A stretch of 64,000 bases of DNA from Verrucomicrobiota bacterium (GCA_017305195.1 JAFKMU010000042.1:94186-158185); one strand, 5' to 3'. Positions 54,648-63,268 are shown, numbered from the stretch's first letter. A program made the numbers and translations. The notes: generated by a model from the sequence alone, not told the origin.

Positions 54648-54706
54648 TCGCCCTCCTCAGCGTCTGGGTGGCCTGCGGCGACCTTTCGCGCGTGAACGAG
54701 GGGTGA
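54648..54706 (+). repeat. Right copy of mnmG 3'-end direct repeat
   Basis: Encodes [18 protein letters not shown] and a TGA, against [18 protein letters not shown] and TAG in MnmG. 49 of 59 bases match. It has no start or upstream mnmG sequence, so it is a remnant of a second mnmG 3' end. Confidence 0.8.
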
Positions 54707-54818
54707 CATAGATTTCCCATCCGCAGCTCGAAGCGATTTTGATCAATTCCCGTCATAGAGCAGCGACCTGAAGCCGGGCTTGTTGTACCCCTCTCCGGAA
54801 AGGCGCACCTTTCTCCCC

Positions 54819-55043
54819 ATGAACTACCTTGATCGCGTCACGTTCGATCCCGAGCAGTGCGGAGGCCGTCCGTGCATCCGGGGGATGCGTATCCGCGTCA
54901 AGGACGTGCTGGAAATGCTCGCCAGCGGTGCAAGCGAAGCCCAGATCCTCGAAGACTTCCCTGATCTGGAAGTCGCCGACATTCGCGCCTGCCTGCAATA
55001 CGCCGCCGCCCAAGCCAGTCACGCCGTGCTGCAAGCCGCGTGA
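54819..55043 (+). CDS. DUF433 family antitoxin-like protein
   Basis: 74 residues from ATG 54819. VTFDPEQCGGRPCIRGMRIRV and LASGASEAQILEDFPDLE are the DUF433 (VapB45-like) helix-turn-helix landmarks, ending ACLQYAA. These proteins usually pair with a DUF5615 PIN-like toxin encoded directly downstream with a GTGA or ATGA overlap, as here. The partner is frameshifted (next entry). Confidence 0.88.
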   Translation: MNYLDRVTFDPEQCGGRPCIRGMRIRVKDVLEMLASGASEAQILEDFPDLEVADIRACLQYAAAQASHAVLQAA

Positions 55044-55368
55044 AGCCGATCGTCGACGCCCAGCTTCCGCCTTCACTGGCTGCCGCGCTCAGGCAAAGAG
55101 GCCACGATGCCATTGCGTCCGGGAAATCGGATTGAGGGACGCGAAGGATTCCGAGATCTGGCACTACGCGCTGCAAAACCATGCCGCCATCCTCACCAAG
55201 GACGAGGACTTCGCCGAACGCAGCCTTTGCAGCCCCCATCCGCCCATCGTGATCTGGCTGCGCATCGGCAATGCGACAACCGCCGCCCTGCTCTCATGGT
55301 TCCTGCCCTTGATGCCCGCCATCGATCAGCGCCTCCAGGCCGGAGACACGCTCATCGAGGTACGATAA
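55040..55368 (+). pseudogene. DUF5615 PIN-like toxin, frameshifted
   Basis: GTG at 55040 overlaps the DUF433 stop and gives VDAQLPPSLAAALRQRGHDA, the expected DUF5615 start with its first Asp. Translation then shifts and stops at 55136. Reading on in the next frame from about 55110 restores the family: VREIGLRDAKDSEIWHYAL, ILTKDEDFAERSL, IVIWLRIGNAT and LIEVR to TAA at 55368. Adding one C at GCC|ATT (55108-55113) would join the frames. Either a true inactivating deletion or a sequencing error. Confidence 0.8.
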
Positions 55369-55386
55369 GCTCCGTTCGCGCGACCT

Positions 55387-56148
55387 CTACCGCCCGAGGT
55401 GCTGCAGGGCGTTGCGCCAGGGAACGCTGGAGATTCTCACTACGCCATCGAAGGGATGATTGAGCTCTAGGACGACGTAAATCGCCACCGAGATCGCGCA
55501 CGCCCCGACGAAGAGCACCGTGAGCGCCGTCACGTTGCGCGGGGCAAACAGGCCGAAGCTGATAAACAAAAGCGTCAGCCAGAAAACGAGGATCATCAGC
55601 AGCGGGTGGGGCAGGACGTTGTGCGTCTCTTCGATGAGCAGCCAGCGCGACTGCGCCAGGCTGGACGCCACCTGCTGAGCCTGGACAAACATCTCCCGAT
55701 GCACCTCGCTATCCGGCTCGATCGCATTGAGCCTGTCCTGGACAGTCTCCATCGCATTCTTGCGCTCAACCGGGGGCAGTCCCTGCTCAACGTTTTCCTC
55801 GTCGGGCCAGACCGTGTTGATATCCGAGGCCACCGTGGATCGCAATTGATCCCGCACGGGCTTCGTCTCCGGGCCATAACGGGCCAGCGTCCGGTCGAGA
55901 AAGATCACGTTCGCACTCGCCTGCACGATGCCCGTATTGATCGCATCGAAAGAGGTTTTTGCGGAGCTCACCAGCAGGCCGAGCACCAGCGCCGTCAGCG
56001 TCGCCACGATGCCCGCGCACAGTTTGACGAGATCCTGCATCTCCTTGGAAAGATGGTGCCCCGGCAGCATGAGCTGCAGCCGCATCCCGAGCAGCGCACC
56101 GCCAAAGATGGAGCTTACACTTAATAAGCCGACAAAATATGGATTCAT
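55387..56148 (-). CDS. DUF4239 membrane protein
   Basis: 253 residues. Two hydrophobic helices near the start (LLSVSSIFGGALLGM and IVATLTALVLGLLVSSAK) and two near the end (LLMILVFWLTLLFISFGLF, TVLFVGACAISVAIYVVLEL), with a soluble helical segment between. TALVLGLLVSSAKTSFD and LELNHPFDG are the DUF4239 (bestrophin-like) signatures. Function unknown. Convergent with the toxin remnant. Confidence 0.85.
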   Translation of the reverse strand: MNPYFVGLLSVSSIFGGALLGMRLQLMLPGHHLSKEMQDLVKLCAGIVATLTALVLGLLVSSAKTSFDAINTGIVQASANVIFLDRTLARYGPETKPVRDQLRSTVASDINTVWPDEENVEQGLPPVERKNAMETVQDRLNAIEPDSEVHREMFVQAQQVASSLAQSRWLLIEETHNVLPHPLLMILVFWLTLLFISFGLFAPRNVTALTVLFVGACAISVAIYVVLELNHPFDGVVRISSVPWRNALQHLGR

Positions 56149-56299
56149 AACAAAACGCGCCGCTCCCTTTATCCGAGAACTTCCTTCATGCGCGAATGCC
56201 GTCTATCTCCCGGCCACCGACAAGCAAAGCATTTTCTCCCGCGCCTCGCGCGGGAATCCACCCCTCCGTTTTACCGCAGGGAAACACGAGCGCGGGCTC

Positions 56300-56800
56300 C
56301 TACCCTTTTTTGGAAACCTTCAGCACAAAGCCCCGCTTGTAGGTCGCCGGATCGTATTCCGCGCCGTCCGGTTTGCGGTCCTTGAGGTCGACAATGAGGG
56401 GATAGACGCCTTCGGATATGGTTTCCGGCAAGGGAGGATTGAACGTCGACTTGAACCGCCGCCCGCTGGTCGAGATGGTCATGATTCCGGCGGTCTTGCT
56501 GGAGAGGCTGATCTTGTAATTTTCACCCTCCGGCCCCGCCATGATGACGAAGTCTCCCGTCGGGTCTTTCGACCAATCGATCTGGTTGCCGAAAAGCCCC
56601 TCGCCGACCTTGCCATCCTCGATCGGGCAGATGTCCAGCGTGTATGTCCCCGGCGGCAAGGTCACCCGCGTGGACCAGCCTCGCACATCGAGAAAGGAAG
56701 CCAGCTCCGCCGTCGTGATTTCATGGGCATTCACCCGGGCGGAAACTCCGAACGAACCGACGACAATGGCGCATACCCCAAGAGCAAGGCTTCTCATCAT
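56300..56800 (-). CDS. Secreted protein of unknown function
   Basis: 166 residues; signal peptide ends near VNAHE. The mature part is beta-rich: WSTRVTLPPGTYTLDIC, GEGLFGNQIDWSKDP, GRRFKSTFNPPLPETISEG and YPLIVDLKD. No family recognised. A short segment (GLFGNQIDWS) has a decayed relative at 54607-54645, so the gene has or had a second copy at the island boundary. Confidence 0.65.
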   Translation of the reverse strand: MMRSLALGVCAIVVGSFGVSARVNAHEITTAELASFLDVRGWSTRVTLPPGTYTLDICPIEDGKVGEGLFGNQIDWSKDPTGDFVIMAGPEGENYKISLSSKTAGIMTISTSGRRFKSTFNPPLPETISEGVYPLIVDLKDRKPDGAEYDPATYKRGFVLKVSKKG

Positions 56801-57002
56801 ATTCTTTGCTTAGGCCTACCAGACTCCCGGCTGGATGTCTCACCTTATCGCCATCGCTCGGCGGCAGAAGCCGCCAGTCCTTTCGCATCCCGGCGTCCAC
56901 CCAGGCATTGTCCCGTATCCCGAGACTGATCCCGCAGGCGGCCTCCCCAGCGTATCCCGGCAGGCAGACAAATAGCGCCGCGAGGAAAAAGAGGATTCTC
57001 AT
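56721..57002 (-). CDS. Doubtful small secreted ORF
   Basis: 93 residues with a credible signal peptide (MRILFFLAALFVCLPGYAGE) and four further cysteines, but its last 80 bp run in another frame through the start of the 56300-56800 gene. The N-terminal part looks coding, the C-terminal part does not. It may be a small gene whose 3' end was lost. Confidence 0.35.
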   Translation of the reverse strand: MRILFFLAALFVCLPGYAGEAACGISLGIRDNAWVDAGMRKDWRLLPPSDGDKVRHPAGSLVGLSKEYDEKPCSWGMRHCRRFVRSFRPGECP

Positions 57003-57050
57003 GACTTACTCCTGCCCGACCCGACTTCCGGATCGCGCCGGATTAGCGAA

Positions 57051-57347
57051 TCAGCCCCCGGAAAACTCCGCCGCAGCCGCATTCCCGGACAGCACGCTGA
57101 TCGTAAACAGCACGACCATGACCACGGTGAAAAGGGTGATGGCATATCCCACGATAAGGCCGGTCAAAGCGAGCCCCAGCCCTTGCAGCCCGGGCTTTCT
57201 GCGGATGCGCCTCCTCGCGATATGCCCTGCGATGATCGCGGGTACAGAGGTCAAAGGACCAAATATCAGCGAGAGGATGGCCAGCGCGAGGGACGCAATC
57301 GCAAAGCCATCTGTCGTCTGCCTTTCAGGAAAACCGGACGAGGTCAT
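57051..57347 (-). CDS. DUF4190-type small membrane protein
   Basis: 98 residues. TTDGFAIASLALAILSLIFG, SVPAIIAGHIARRRIRR and LGLALTGLIVGYAITLF give two hydrophobic helices joined by a basic loop, the DUF4190 pattern. Often fused to or near secreted and regulatory proteins; function unknown. Same strand as the two secreted ORFs downstream of it. Confidence 0.8.
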   Translation of the reverse strand: MTSSGFPERQTTDGFAIASLALAILSLIFGPLTSVPAIIAGHIARRRIRRKPGLQGLGLALTGLIVGYAITLFTVVMVVLFTISVLSGNAAAAEFSGG

Positions 57348-57461
57348 GGATCAGCCTCTCAGCCTACCCTGCCGGCATCCGCGCAAAAAGCGCAAAACAC
57401 CGGCCGCCGATTGATCTCATCCCCTCTGGCCGGGAACTCGGATAGTCTCCCAGAAACGAAG

Positions 57462-57501
57462 AAGGCCGGAAGGGATGAGGGCCCCCATCCCGACCGGCCT
57501 T
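57462..57501 (-). terminator. Intrinsic terminator of the PEP-CTERM gene
   Basis: AAGGCCGG (57462-57469) pairs with CCGGCCTT (57494-57501); GGGATG (57472-57477) pairs with CATCCC (57486-57491) inside, with a small internal loop. It is 23 bp past the stop at 57525; TTCTTCGTTTC follows on the minus strand. Confidence 0.8.
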
Positions 57502-57524
57502 ATGGTTTCAAAACGATCCGCTGA

Positions 57525-58634
57525 TCAGGCGGTGGCGCGGCGCTTCAAGCCGAGGAGCAGCGCTCCGAGGCCGAGAGCCACGAGCGCGTAGGTCGAGGGC
57601 TCCGGAACGACTGCCGTGTAGGTATTCACATTGGCCGATCCCGAGTCGGCGTAGACACCGATGCCGACATTCTCATAAACCGTATTGCCGGTGGTGAGAT
57701 CGGAGCCAGCGACATCGATGGCCGTCCACGCAGCGTTGGGATTGAACACGCCATCCGTGACGGAGATAAAGGCCAGAGCCGCGCCGATCGCCGATCCATC
57801 GCCAGTGTTTGTCACCGTGGCGATCACGTTGTAACCGCCGTCCACCGCGGTGATGCCCTCAAAGTGCGAGATGATGCCGCCCTGATCATTGAAGGTGTAA
57901 AACGTCTTGTCCGAGATCGTGTTTGTCGCGAGGTCGTAGTTGGCAATGAACGCCTGGTTGGCATCCGCCGCGCCGGGATTGCGCGCGCCGCCGACGACGA
58001 CGTACTTGCCGTTTCCGGCATACCACACTCCGTAAAGCGACGACTCATTGCCGAGGGTCAGCGACTTGAAGGAGCCGTTCGTGAGGTCGAAAATAAAGGA
58101 GTTGCCTGTCGTAGGCGATCCATTGTCATACGCGCCGACGACGATGTTCCCCGCCGTGCTGTGCGGGATCGTGTTGACCGCTCCCTGGACGTTGATCGCA
58201 GTCACGGCATACGTGCCATTTTGCAGCGCCCCCTGGTACAGGAAACCATAGGTGCCCGTCTCACCCTCGAGCTGATACGTGCCCACGGCGCGAATTTCCC
58301 CCTCCGGAATGAGGGAGTTAAAGGCGTGCGTATCCGGCCCGTAATAGATCGAGCTGCTCAGCGTGCCCGCAACCTGCGGCAGGATCGTGTAGTAGGTGCC
58401 GATATTGGAATAAAGATTCCCGCTCCAAAGAAGCCCCTGTGTGACTCCGCCGGTCTGCTGACTGCCTGTCAGAATGACATTGCCGGTGTTGGTGGTATCC
58501 GTGCCTCGCACGCCCGTGGCCGAGTCGTTAACGTTCAGGATGGTATCGTAGGTCGGATCGGCTTGAGAAAGAGAAGCCGTCAATACGACGGCCGAGGCAA
58601 CGATGCTAGCTGTACGGTAGAATAGGCGGCTCAT
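57525..58634 (-). CDS. PEP-CTERM secreted beta-propeller-like protein
   Basis: About 369 residues from ATG 58634. Signal peptide to about LSQA. The mature part has repeating blocks such as GNIVVGAYDNGSPTTGNSFIF, GKYVVVGGARNPG and GGYNVIATVTNTGD, in the style of secreted beta-propellers. The sorting tail VPEPSTYALVALGLGALLLG plus KRR is textbook. Expected to be processed by an exosortase/archaeosortase-like enzyme outside this window and retained at the cell surface or in the matrix. Confidence 0.9.
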   Translation of the reverse strand: MSRLFYRTASIVASAVVLTASLSQADPTYDTILNVNDSATGVRGTDTTNTGNVILTGSQQTGGVTQGLLWSGNLYSNIGTYYTILPQVAGTLSSSIYYGPDTHAFNSLIPEGEIRAVGTYQLEGETGTYGFLYQGALQNGTYAVTAINVQGAVNTIPHSTAGNIVVGAYDNGSPTTGNSFIFDLTNGSFKSLTLGNESSLYGVWYAGNGKYVVVGGARNPGAADANQAFIANYDLATNTISDKTFYTFNDQGGIISHFEGITAVDGGYNVIATVTNTGDGSAIGAALAFISVTDGVFNPNAAWTAIDVAGSDLTTGNTVYENVGIGVYADSGSANVNTYTAVVPEPSTYALVALGLGALLLGLKRRATA

Positions 58635-58739
58635 AGTTTGATTTTTAAGTGCGCCATTAAGCAAGCTCGCCCCCCAGCGTCACGGGGAATTAAGGGAAAA
58701 TCGCGCCCGATTTCGTTTCATTCGAGAAATCCGCCGTTT

Positions 58740-58752
58740 CGTGAATTTCACG
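58740..58752. promoter_or_regulatory. Palindrome in the gap before the PEP-CTERM gene
   Basis: CGTGAA-T-TTCACG, perfect, 105 bp upstream of the PEP-CTERM start. A possible regulator site; nothing else was recognised in the gap 58635-58920. Confidence 0.35.
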
Positions 58753-58920
58753 ACCATTGGCTAAGATAACGCCACCAGTTGCATAATACGTCACAAAAAC
58801 GAGCGACATCGCCCGCCCGGAATGCCAGCCATTCCTGGTCACGACCGGAGCACCCGCTTCCGCGAGGGCGCGACCTGCGGATCAGTCAACCGCGACCGCT
58901 GCCAGCCTTGTCTCGTCGCC

Positions 58921-59292
58921 TCAACTCCCCGACATCATCCTGTTTACCAAAACAACCATGGGAGCAACCAGCGCCGCCCACATCGCCGGAACCAACGCGA
59001 GGAAATCCACACGAATATTATATCCCGCCGAGATCGCATGAAGATTCCACCAGCTCGCAACGCCCCACACCCCCGCGCTCGCACCAATCCAAACCCAATC
59101 CCAAACAGTCGCCCGCCCGCGAAGAATCAACAGTCCGCAGCTGGCCAGCATCGCGACGAGCGGTCCCAACAAAACACCCCACGCCGTCCCAGCCATCAAG
59201 ACCGGGAACAAGATCGCTCCGGGGAAAAGCCACGCACTCAGCACCACCGCCACGACCACGAGGCCGCCCCCAATCTGAAGGTTTTTCGTCAT
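58921..59292 (-). CDS. Hypothetical membrane protein
   Basis: 123 residues with about four hydrophobic stretches (LVVVAVVLSAWLFPGAILF, GVLLGPLVAMLASCGLLIL, WIGASAGVWGVASWW, LVPAMWAALVAPMVVLV). No recognised family. Lies downstream of the lpxA-type gene on the same strand with a 117-bp gap. Confidence 0.55.
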   Translation of the reverse strand: MTKNLQIGGGLVVVAVVLSAWLFPGAILFPVLMAGTAWGVLLGPLVAMLASCGLLILRGRATVWDWVWIGASAGVWGVASWWNLHAISAGYNIRVDFLALVPAMWAALVAPMVVLVNRMMSGS

Positions 59293-59409
59293 CGCCCTGC
59301 ATCAAGAGATGCAGACGGCAGACTTGCCACCTTCCTCGCTCGGACGCGATGAAAATACAGGGCGAAGAGCGCGCCTCGCGACGAGCCGCGCCAACGCGAG
59401 AACCAGCCC

Positions 59410-60252
59410 TCAGAGAGTATCGACTGCTTCCCCGCTCTCCGCCGCGCACAGGCCCCGCTTGGTCCGGTGGCCGACAAAATCCATGAACATCCTGCCCTCC
59501 CGGCTCCATTCCTCGGTCTGGCCGGCGGCGATCGCCTGCGTCACGTTCAGTCCGCTCCGATAAAGCAGCTTGTAGGCGCGTTTCACGTCGGCCCGGTTTT
59601 GGGTGGTGATGCCCTTGCGCTTCATTCCGATGGCGTTGATGCCGCACACCGTGTTCAGGATCACACCGACCGTGAAGGGCGGGATGTCTTTGCTCCATGC
59701 CGTGCCGCCCCGGATCATGCACATCGAGCCGATGCGCAGAAACTGGTGAAACACGGATGCGCCGCCCAGCACGATATCGTCCGCCGCGTTCACATAGCCG
59801 GCGAGGAGGCAGTTGTTTGCGAAAATATTGCGATCACCCACGGAAACATTGTGCCCGAGATGCACTCCGGCCATCAGCAGGTTTCCATTCCCCACTTTGG
59901 TCTTGGTTCCCTGCTTCGATCCGCGATGGATGGTGACGTATTCGCGGAAGACATTGTCATTTCCGATGACGACCTCGCTGGAGATCGAGGCGTTATGCGC
60001 GAGATCCTGGGGAGCCGATCCGATCACGGCCCCGTACCCGATGAGATTCCGATCGCCGATCGTGACATTGCTGGTCAGGACGGCGTGCGCCTGGACGACG
60101 CAATCGCTGCCGAGCGTCACCCCATCTTCCACGATGGCGTAGGGGCCGATTTCGACATTCTCTCCCAATCGAACAGAGGAGCCGACGATCGCTGTGGGAT
60201 GGATTTTCAAATTCGTTTCTGCGGGATAAAAACTCGTCCCTGCTGGCGGCAT
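59410..60252 (-). CDS. lpxA: UDP-N-acetylglucosamine acyltransferase
   Basis: 280 residues of left-handed beta-helix hexapeptide repeats, then a helical C-terminus. First step of lipid A synthesis. IHPTAIVGSSVRLGENVEIG opens the helix; NVFREYVTIHRGS is the LpxA signature, and GVHLGHNVSVGD carries the catalytic His region. Slightly longer than the 262-residue E. coli enzyme because of an N-terminal extension and an acidic C-terminal tail (AAESGEAVDTL). A second, separate lpxA elsewhere in the genome cannot be excluded. Confidence 0.9.
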   Translation of the reverse strand: MPPAGTSFYPAETNLKIHPTAIVGSSVRLGENVEIGPYAIVEDGVTLGSDCVVQAHAVLTSNVTIGDRNLIGYGAVIGSAPQDLAHNASISSEVVIGNDNVFREYVTIHRGSKQGTKTKVGNGNLLMAGVHLGHNVSVGDRNIFANNCLLAGYVNAADDIVLGGASVFHQFLRIGSMCMIRGGTAWSKDIPPFTVGVILNTVCGINAIGMKRKGITTQNRADVKRAYKLLYRSGLNVTQAIAAGQTEEWSREGRMFMDFVGHRTKRGLCAAESGEAVDTL

Positions 60253-60438
60253 CCGGCGGCGCGATCTCTTTTCCTCGCCTCCATCAGATCAGAATGCATC
60301 AGGCTCAAAACGCCGGAAGCGCGGATCGCCCCGGGCGGGTGATAGGTAGTCATCACTCGCAACTAAATCCACCCGATGTATTTTGAAAATTACCATTATC
60401 TTTTCATCATTCTGATTTTCAGATAGATCAGCTCTCAT

Positions 60439-61452
60439 ATGGAACTCCGGCACCTCCGCTATTTCGTCAGCGTGGCCGAGGAGCTGAGCTTTCTCGGGGC
60501 GGCCCGGCGGCTGAACGTCTCCCAGCCCCCGCTCAGCCAGGCCATCAAGGAGCTGGAGGAGGAACTCGACACCCGCCTCTTTAACCGGACGAGCCGCAAG
60601 GTCGAGCTGACCGACTCGGGATTGTTCCTGCTCTCCCGCGCCCGGAGCATCCTCGCGCAAATCAGCCGCACGGGGACAGAGCTTCAGCTGCTGCAGCAGA
60701 AAAAGGAGGTCCTTCGCATCGGGTTTGTGCGACCCATCCCGATTCTCCCCCCGTCCATGAAGGCCTTCCGCACGAAATTTCCCGACGTTCACCTCACGCT
60801 CGTTCCGTCATCAAACAGGAATTCCCGCGATTTCCTCACCAACGACGAGGCCGACGCCAACATCGGGGCCTATGTCGCCCCCGACGCGCATATTGACTCC
60901 ATCCTGTGGGCCGAGATCAGACTGCAGGCCATCGTGCCCGACACCCATCCCATGGCGAAACGCCCGGAGGTGACCATGAAGGACCTCGCCGGGTATCCGC
61001 TGCTGCTCCCCGGCCTGTCCAATCCCACCCACATGGGCCGCGAGATCCTGCAATTCTGCCGTCAGTCGCGCTACTTCGATCCGGCGACCACCGTCCATTG
61101 CGAAGACCTCGACGTCCTCCTCGCCATGGTGGAATCCGAGGCCGGCATCGGCATCGTCCACGGCTTTCACCTGAATCGCGCCACCGGGGAGCCATCGCAA
61201 AAGAAGTCGAGCCCGCAAAGGCCCGTCCTCATCAGCGGCAGGACGCCCCTGCTCCAGGTCGGCATCACCTGGCGGAGGGACCGCGTGAGCCCCGCGCTCT
61301 CCGGACTGATCGAGGAACTGGAATTCCAGCTTGAGCAAATGGCCATGGCCTGGGAAGCCGATCCCGAGCTCTCGCTCTTCCGCCGCGCCATATCATGGCA
61401 CCCGACCAAGACCCAACACCGGCGGTCGCGGAGTTCTCCCAAACGGCCCTGA
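60439..61452 (+). CDS. LysR-family transcriptional regulator
   Basis: 337 residues. MELRHLRYFVSVAEELSF, AARRLNVSQPPLSQAIKELE and LFNRTSRKVELTDSG make the winged helix; the effector domain starts near residue 92 (LRIGFVRPIPILPP). The CbnR/BenM-like start is typical for aromatic-degradation regulators, but no such genes are near. Divergent from lpxA with a 186-bp gap. The C-terminal 25 residues are Arg/Ser-rich and probably disordered. Confidence 0.92.
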   Translation: MELRHLRYFVSVAEELSFLGAARRLNVSQPPLSQAIKELEEELDTRLFNRTSRKVELTDSGLFLLSRARSILAQISRTGTELQLLQQKKEVLRIGFVRPIPILPPSMKAFRTKFPDVHLTLVPSSNRNSRDFLTNDEADANIGAYVAPDAHIDSILWAEIRLQAIVPDTHPMAKRPEVTMKDLAGYPLLLPGLSNPTHMGREILQFCRQSRYFDPATTVHCEDLDVLLAMVESEAGIGIVHGFHLNRATGEPSQKKSSPQRPVLISGRTPLLQVGITWRRDRVSPALSGLIEELEFQLEQMAMAWEADPELSLFRRAISWHPTKTQHRRSRSSPKRP

Positions 61453-61706
61453 GCTTAACGATGCGCCTATTGGGGCTATCTCCTGATCCCGATGTCTTCG
61501 CATTATCAAAGCAACCTGAGTGGCACTTTAAAATAACTCGAAGAGACTAAGCAAAACTCACTGACAGTCATCCCCCGTTTTCCACGTGGTCCCAGCCAGT
61601 CAGGATTCCGCGTACCACCCTCCATTCCAGCCGAGTCCCGGCAATTTTCCTGATCCCGCTTTTGTCAATTGACGCCCCCAATTCCCCACGCTAGACCGAC
61701 CGCAGC

Positions 61707-62372
61707 ATGAAGCGACTCATACTAGCAGGGGTGATGGTGCTGTTGATGTCCGGCGGAGCTTTTGCCTCCACACTGTTCACCTTTTATACAACCGCCACCG
61801 CCAGCGCCGTCGCGCTCGGCTTCACCCTCGACCAGGAAGTCATCTTCCAGTTCCAGGCCTTCGGAACGAACACCGCCGACGAGGCCGACGCCAACCAGGT
61901 GATCTGGAACGGCACCCTCTCCGACCTGCTCTGGCAATCCGTTTCCATGGGCTCGACCACCGGGACCACGGGCTTTGCCGATCCCGGCAATATCGTGGAA
62001 GTGTACCGGTCTGGCAGCACCATTACCGACATGCACATCAAGGTGTCCCCGTCGGTCACCTTCCAGACTCCGAATAGCGAACGCGTCGCCTACATCGAGG
62101 TCTACGCCGCGAACATCGCAAACTTCGCCACAGCCCCGGTCGGCACGACCATCGACAGTTACTTCCTGAACTACGAGGGAGACTACACTCCCACGGGTAT
62201 CACCGAGGTCCTCACCCACGCCGACACCGACGGCCGCTTCCGCGTGACCAAGCTGAACATCGACGTCGTCCCCGAGCCCTCGACCTACCTCCTCCTCGCC
62301 CTCAGCGGAGCCATGCTCCTCTGGACGAACAAGCGCCTTAGGCAGCAACTCCTCCCCCGGCTCGGGAGCTAG
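61707..62372 (+). CDS. PEP-CTERM secreted protein
   Basis: 221 residues. Signal peptide MKRLILAGVMVLLMSGGAFA, then a beta-rich domain (FTLDQEVIFQFQAFG, FQTPNSERVAYIEVYAANI). Tail VPEPSTYLLLALSGAMLLW followed by TNKRLRQQ, a PEP-CTERM signal. Single gene, with a 254-bp upstream gap in which no other feature was recognised. Confidence 0.88.
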   Translation: MKRLILAGVMVLLMSGGAFASTLFTFYTTATASAVALGFTLDQEVIFQFQAFGTNTADEADANQVIWNGTLSDLLWQSVSMGSTTGTTGFADPGNIVEVYRSGSTITDMHIKVSPSVTFQTPNSERVAYIEVYAANIANFATAPVGTTIDSYFLNYEGDYTPTGITEVLTHADTDGRFRVTKLNIDVVPEPSTYLLLALSGAMLLWTNKRLRQQLLPRLGS

Positions 62373-62476
62373 CAGTCTCCGGCCAGCTCTCAAATCCATC
62401 ATTCCAAGCGCTCAGCCATGGGGACGCAGCCCCTTCTTCGAATATCAAATTGGAAAATTTGACATTCACAGCTCCC

Positions 62477-62902
62477 TTATTTCAATCCTGCAACAGGAAC
62501 TTCATTCACCACATAAACAAACACTCCAGATGCCATAGCTTTAAATTGCAAAATCACAGACCTTGAAAGGTCTGCACTCGATAACTCCATCTGTAGAGCG
62601 TCAAAATATCCCTGATGATTTTTCATTTCCCAACACCATATGACGCGCAAGCCATAAGCCTCCGCGAGCCATGGGATAATATCGGAAGCATCAACGTTGT
62701 TTCCCGATAAGTTCTCATCCCAAAATAGCTCATCGCTATCCAAGTCGACCCCCAAAGCCAACCTGACATTACCTTCAAAGAGAAAATCCACTGACTCCAG
62801 GCGCACCAAATCACAGCCCTGCTCGTGTCGGCAAAATATTCTCTCAAGCTTGAGGTGTTCTCTCGCTACCTGCGCAATATCCATTATTTCAAAGAGACCC
62901 AC
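62477..62902 (-). CDS. Hypothetical soluble protein
   Basis: 141 residues (135 if the second ATG at 62884 is used). Acidic, with FLFEGNVRLALGVDLDSDEL, WLAEAYGLRVIWCWEMKNHQG and YVVNEVPVAGL. No signal peptide or membrane helix. Base composition is lower in G+C than most of the window. Possibly an immunity-type or cytosolic protein; no function assigned. Confidence 0.6.
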   Translation of the reverse strand: MGLFEIMDIAQVAREHLKLERIFCRHEQGCDLVRLESVDFLFEGNVRLALGVDLDSDELFWDENLSGNNVDASDIIPWLAEAYGLRVIWCWEMKNHQGYFDALQMELSSADLSRSVILQFKAMASGVFVYVVNEVPVAGLK

Positions 62903-62935
62903 GCTATTAATTAATCATCTCTAGTACAAGCCCCA

Positions 62936-63268
62936 TCAAGACAGGGGCATCAACCGCCCTTTTCCTTCCTTTCGGAAAGCCTGATATCGCGTCAGAAAAT
63001 ACCAGCAGGCTCCGACCACGTTCATGCCGAGAATCACAATCAGCCAGATGGAACGGTCCTTCGGCGAGGTGAGATACTGCGTGGAATGCATGGCAGCAAA
63101 CCCGCAATAACACACCATCCCGAGCACACACACCGTCTGTGCAATCGAAGAGATCACCGACAGGGTCATATCGAAAGTCTGACTTCCGCAGCGTTGCTCA
63201 GTCGCTCCGACAAGGACCGCCAGACCAAAGAGAGTTATTGCGATAAGAATAGCAAAAGCGCGGTTCAT
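62936..63268 (-). CDS. Hypothetical membrane protein
   Basis: About 110 residues from ATG 63268. Three hydrophobic segments: MNRAFAILIAITLFGLAVLVG, VCVLGMVCYCGFAAM and IWLIVILGMNVVGACWYFL, with a basic C-terminus. Not recognised. Low G+C like its neighbours at this end of the window. Confidence 0.55.
   Translation of the reverse strand: MNRAFAILIAITLFGLAVLVGATEQRCGSQTFDMTLSVISSIAQTVCVLGMVCYCGFAAMHSTQYLTSPKDRSIWLIVILGMNVVGACWYFLTRYQAFRKEGKGRLMPLS

Larger units (their letters stand above)
48692..54706. mobile_element. Putative genomic island at the mnmG 3' end
   Basis: Between the end of mnmG and a second, diverged copy of its last 59 bp lie about 5.9 kb with visibly lower G+C and more A/T at third codon positions than flanking genes. 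Cargo: two paralogous secreted proteins, a GH110-like lipoprotein, a pseudopilin and a GntR/LacI regulator, all on the plus strand. No integrase, transposase or tRNA is seen. Boundaries come from the direct repeat; mobility is an inference. A gene-cluster replacement or local duplication could give the same picture. Confidence 0.5.

Noticed and set aside
48692..54706. Integrase or transposase in the putative island
   Set aside because: All five open frames have other assignments; no recombinase motifs were seen, so none is claimed.
54458..54756. Small open frames over the right mnmG repeat on both strands
   Set aside because: They consist of the tail of the regulator gene plus remnants of mnmG and of the 56.3-kb gene; no intact protein.
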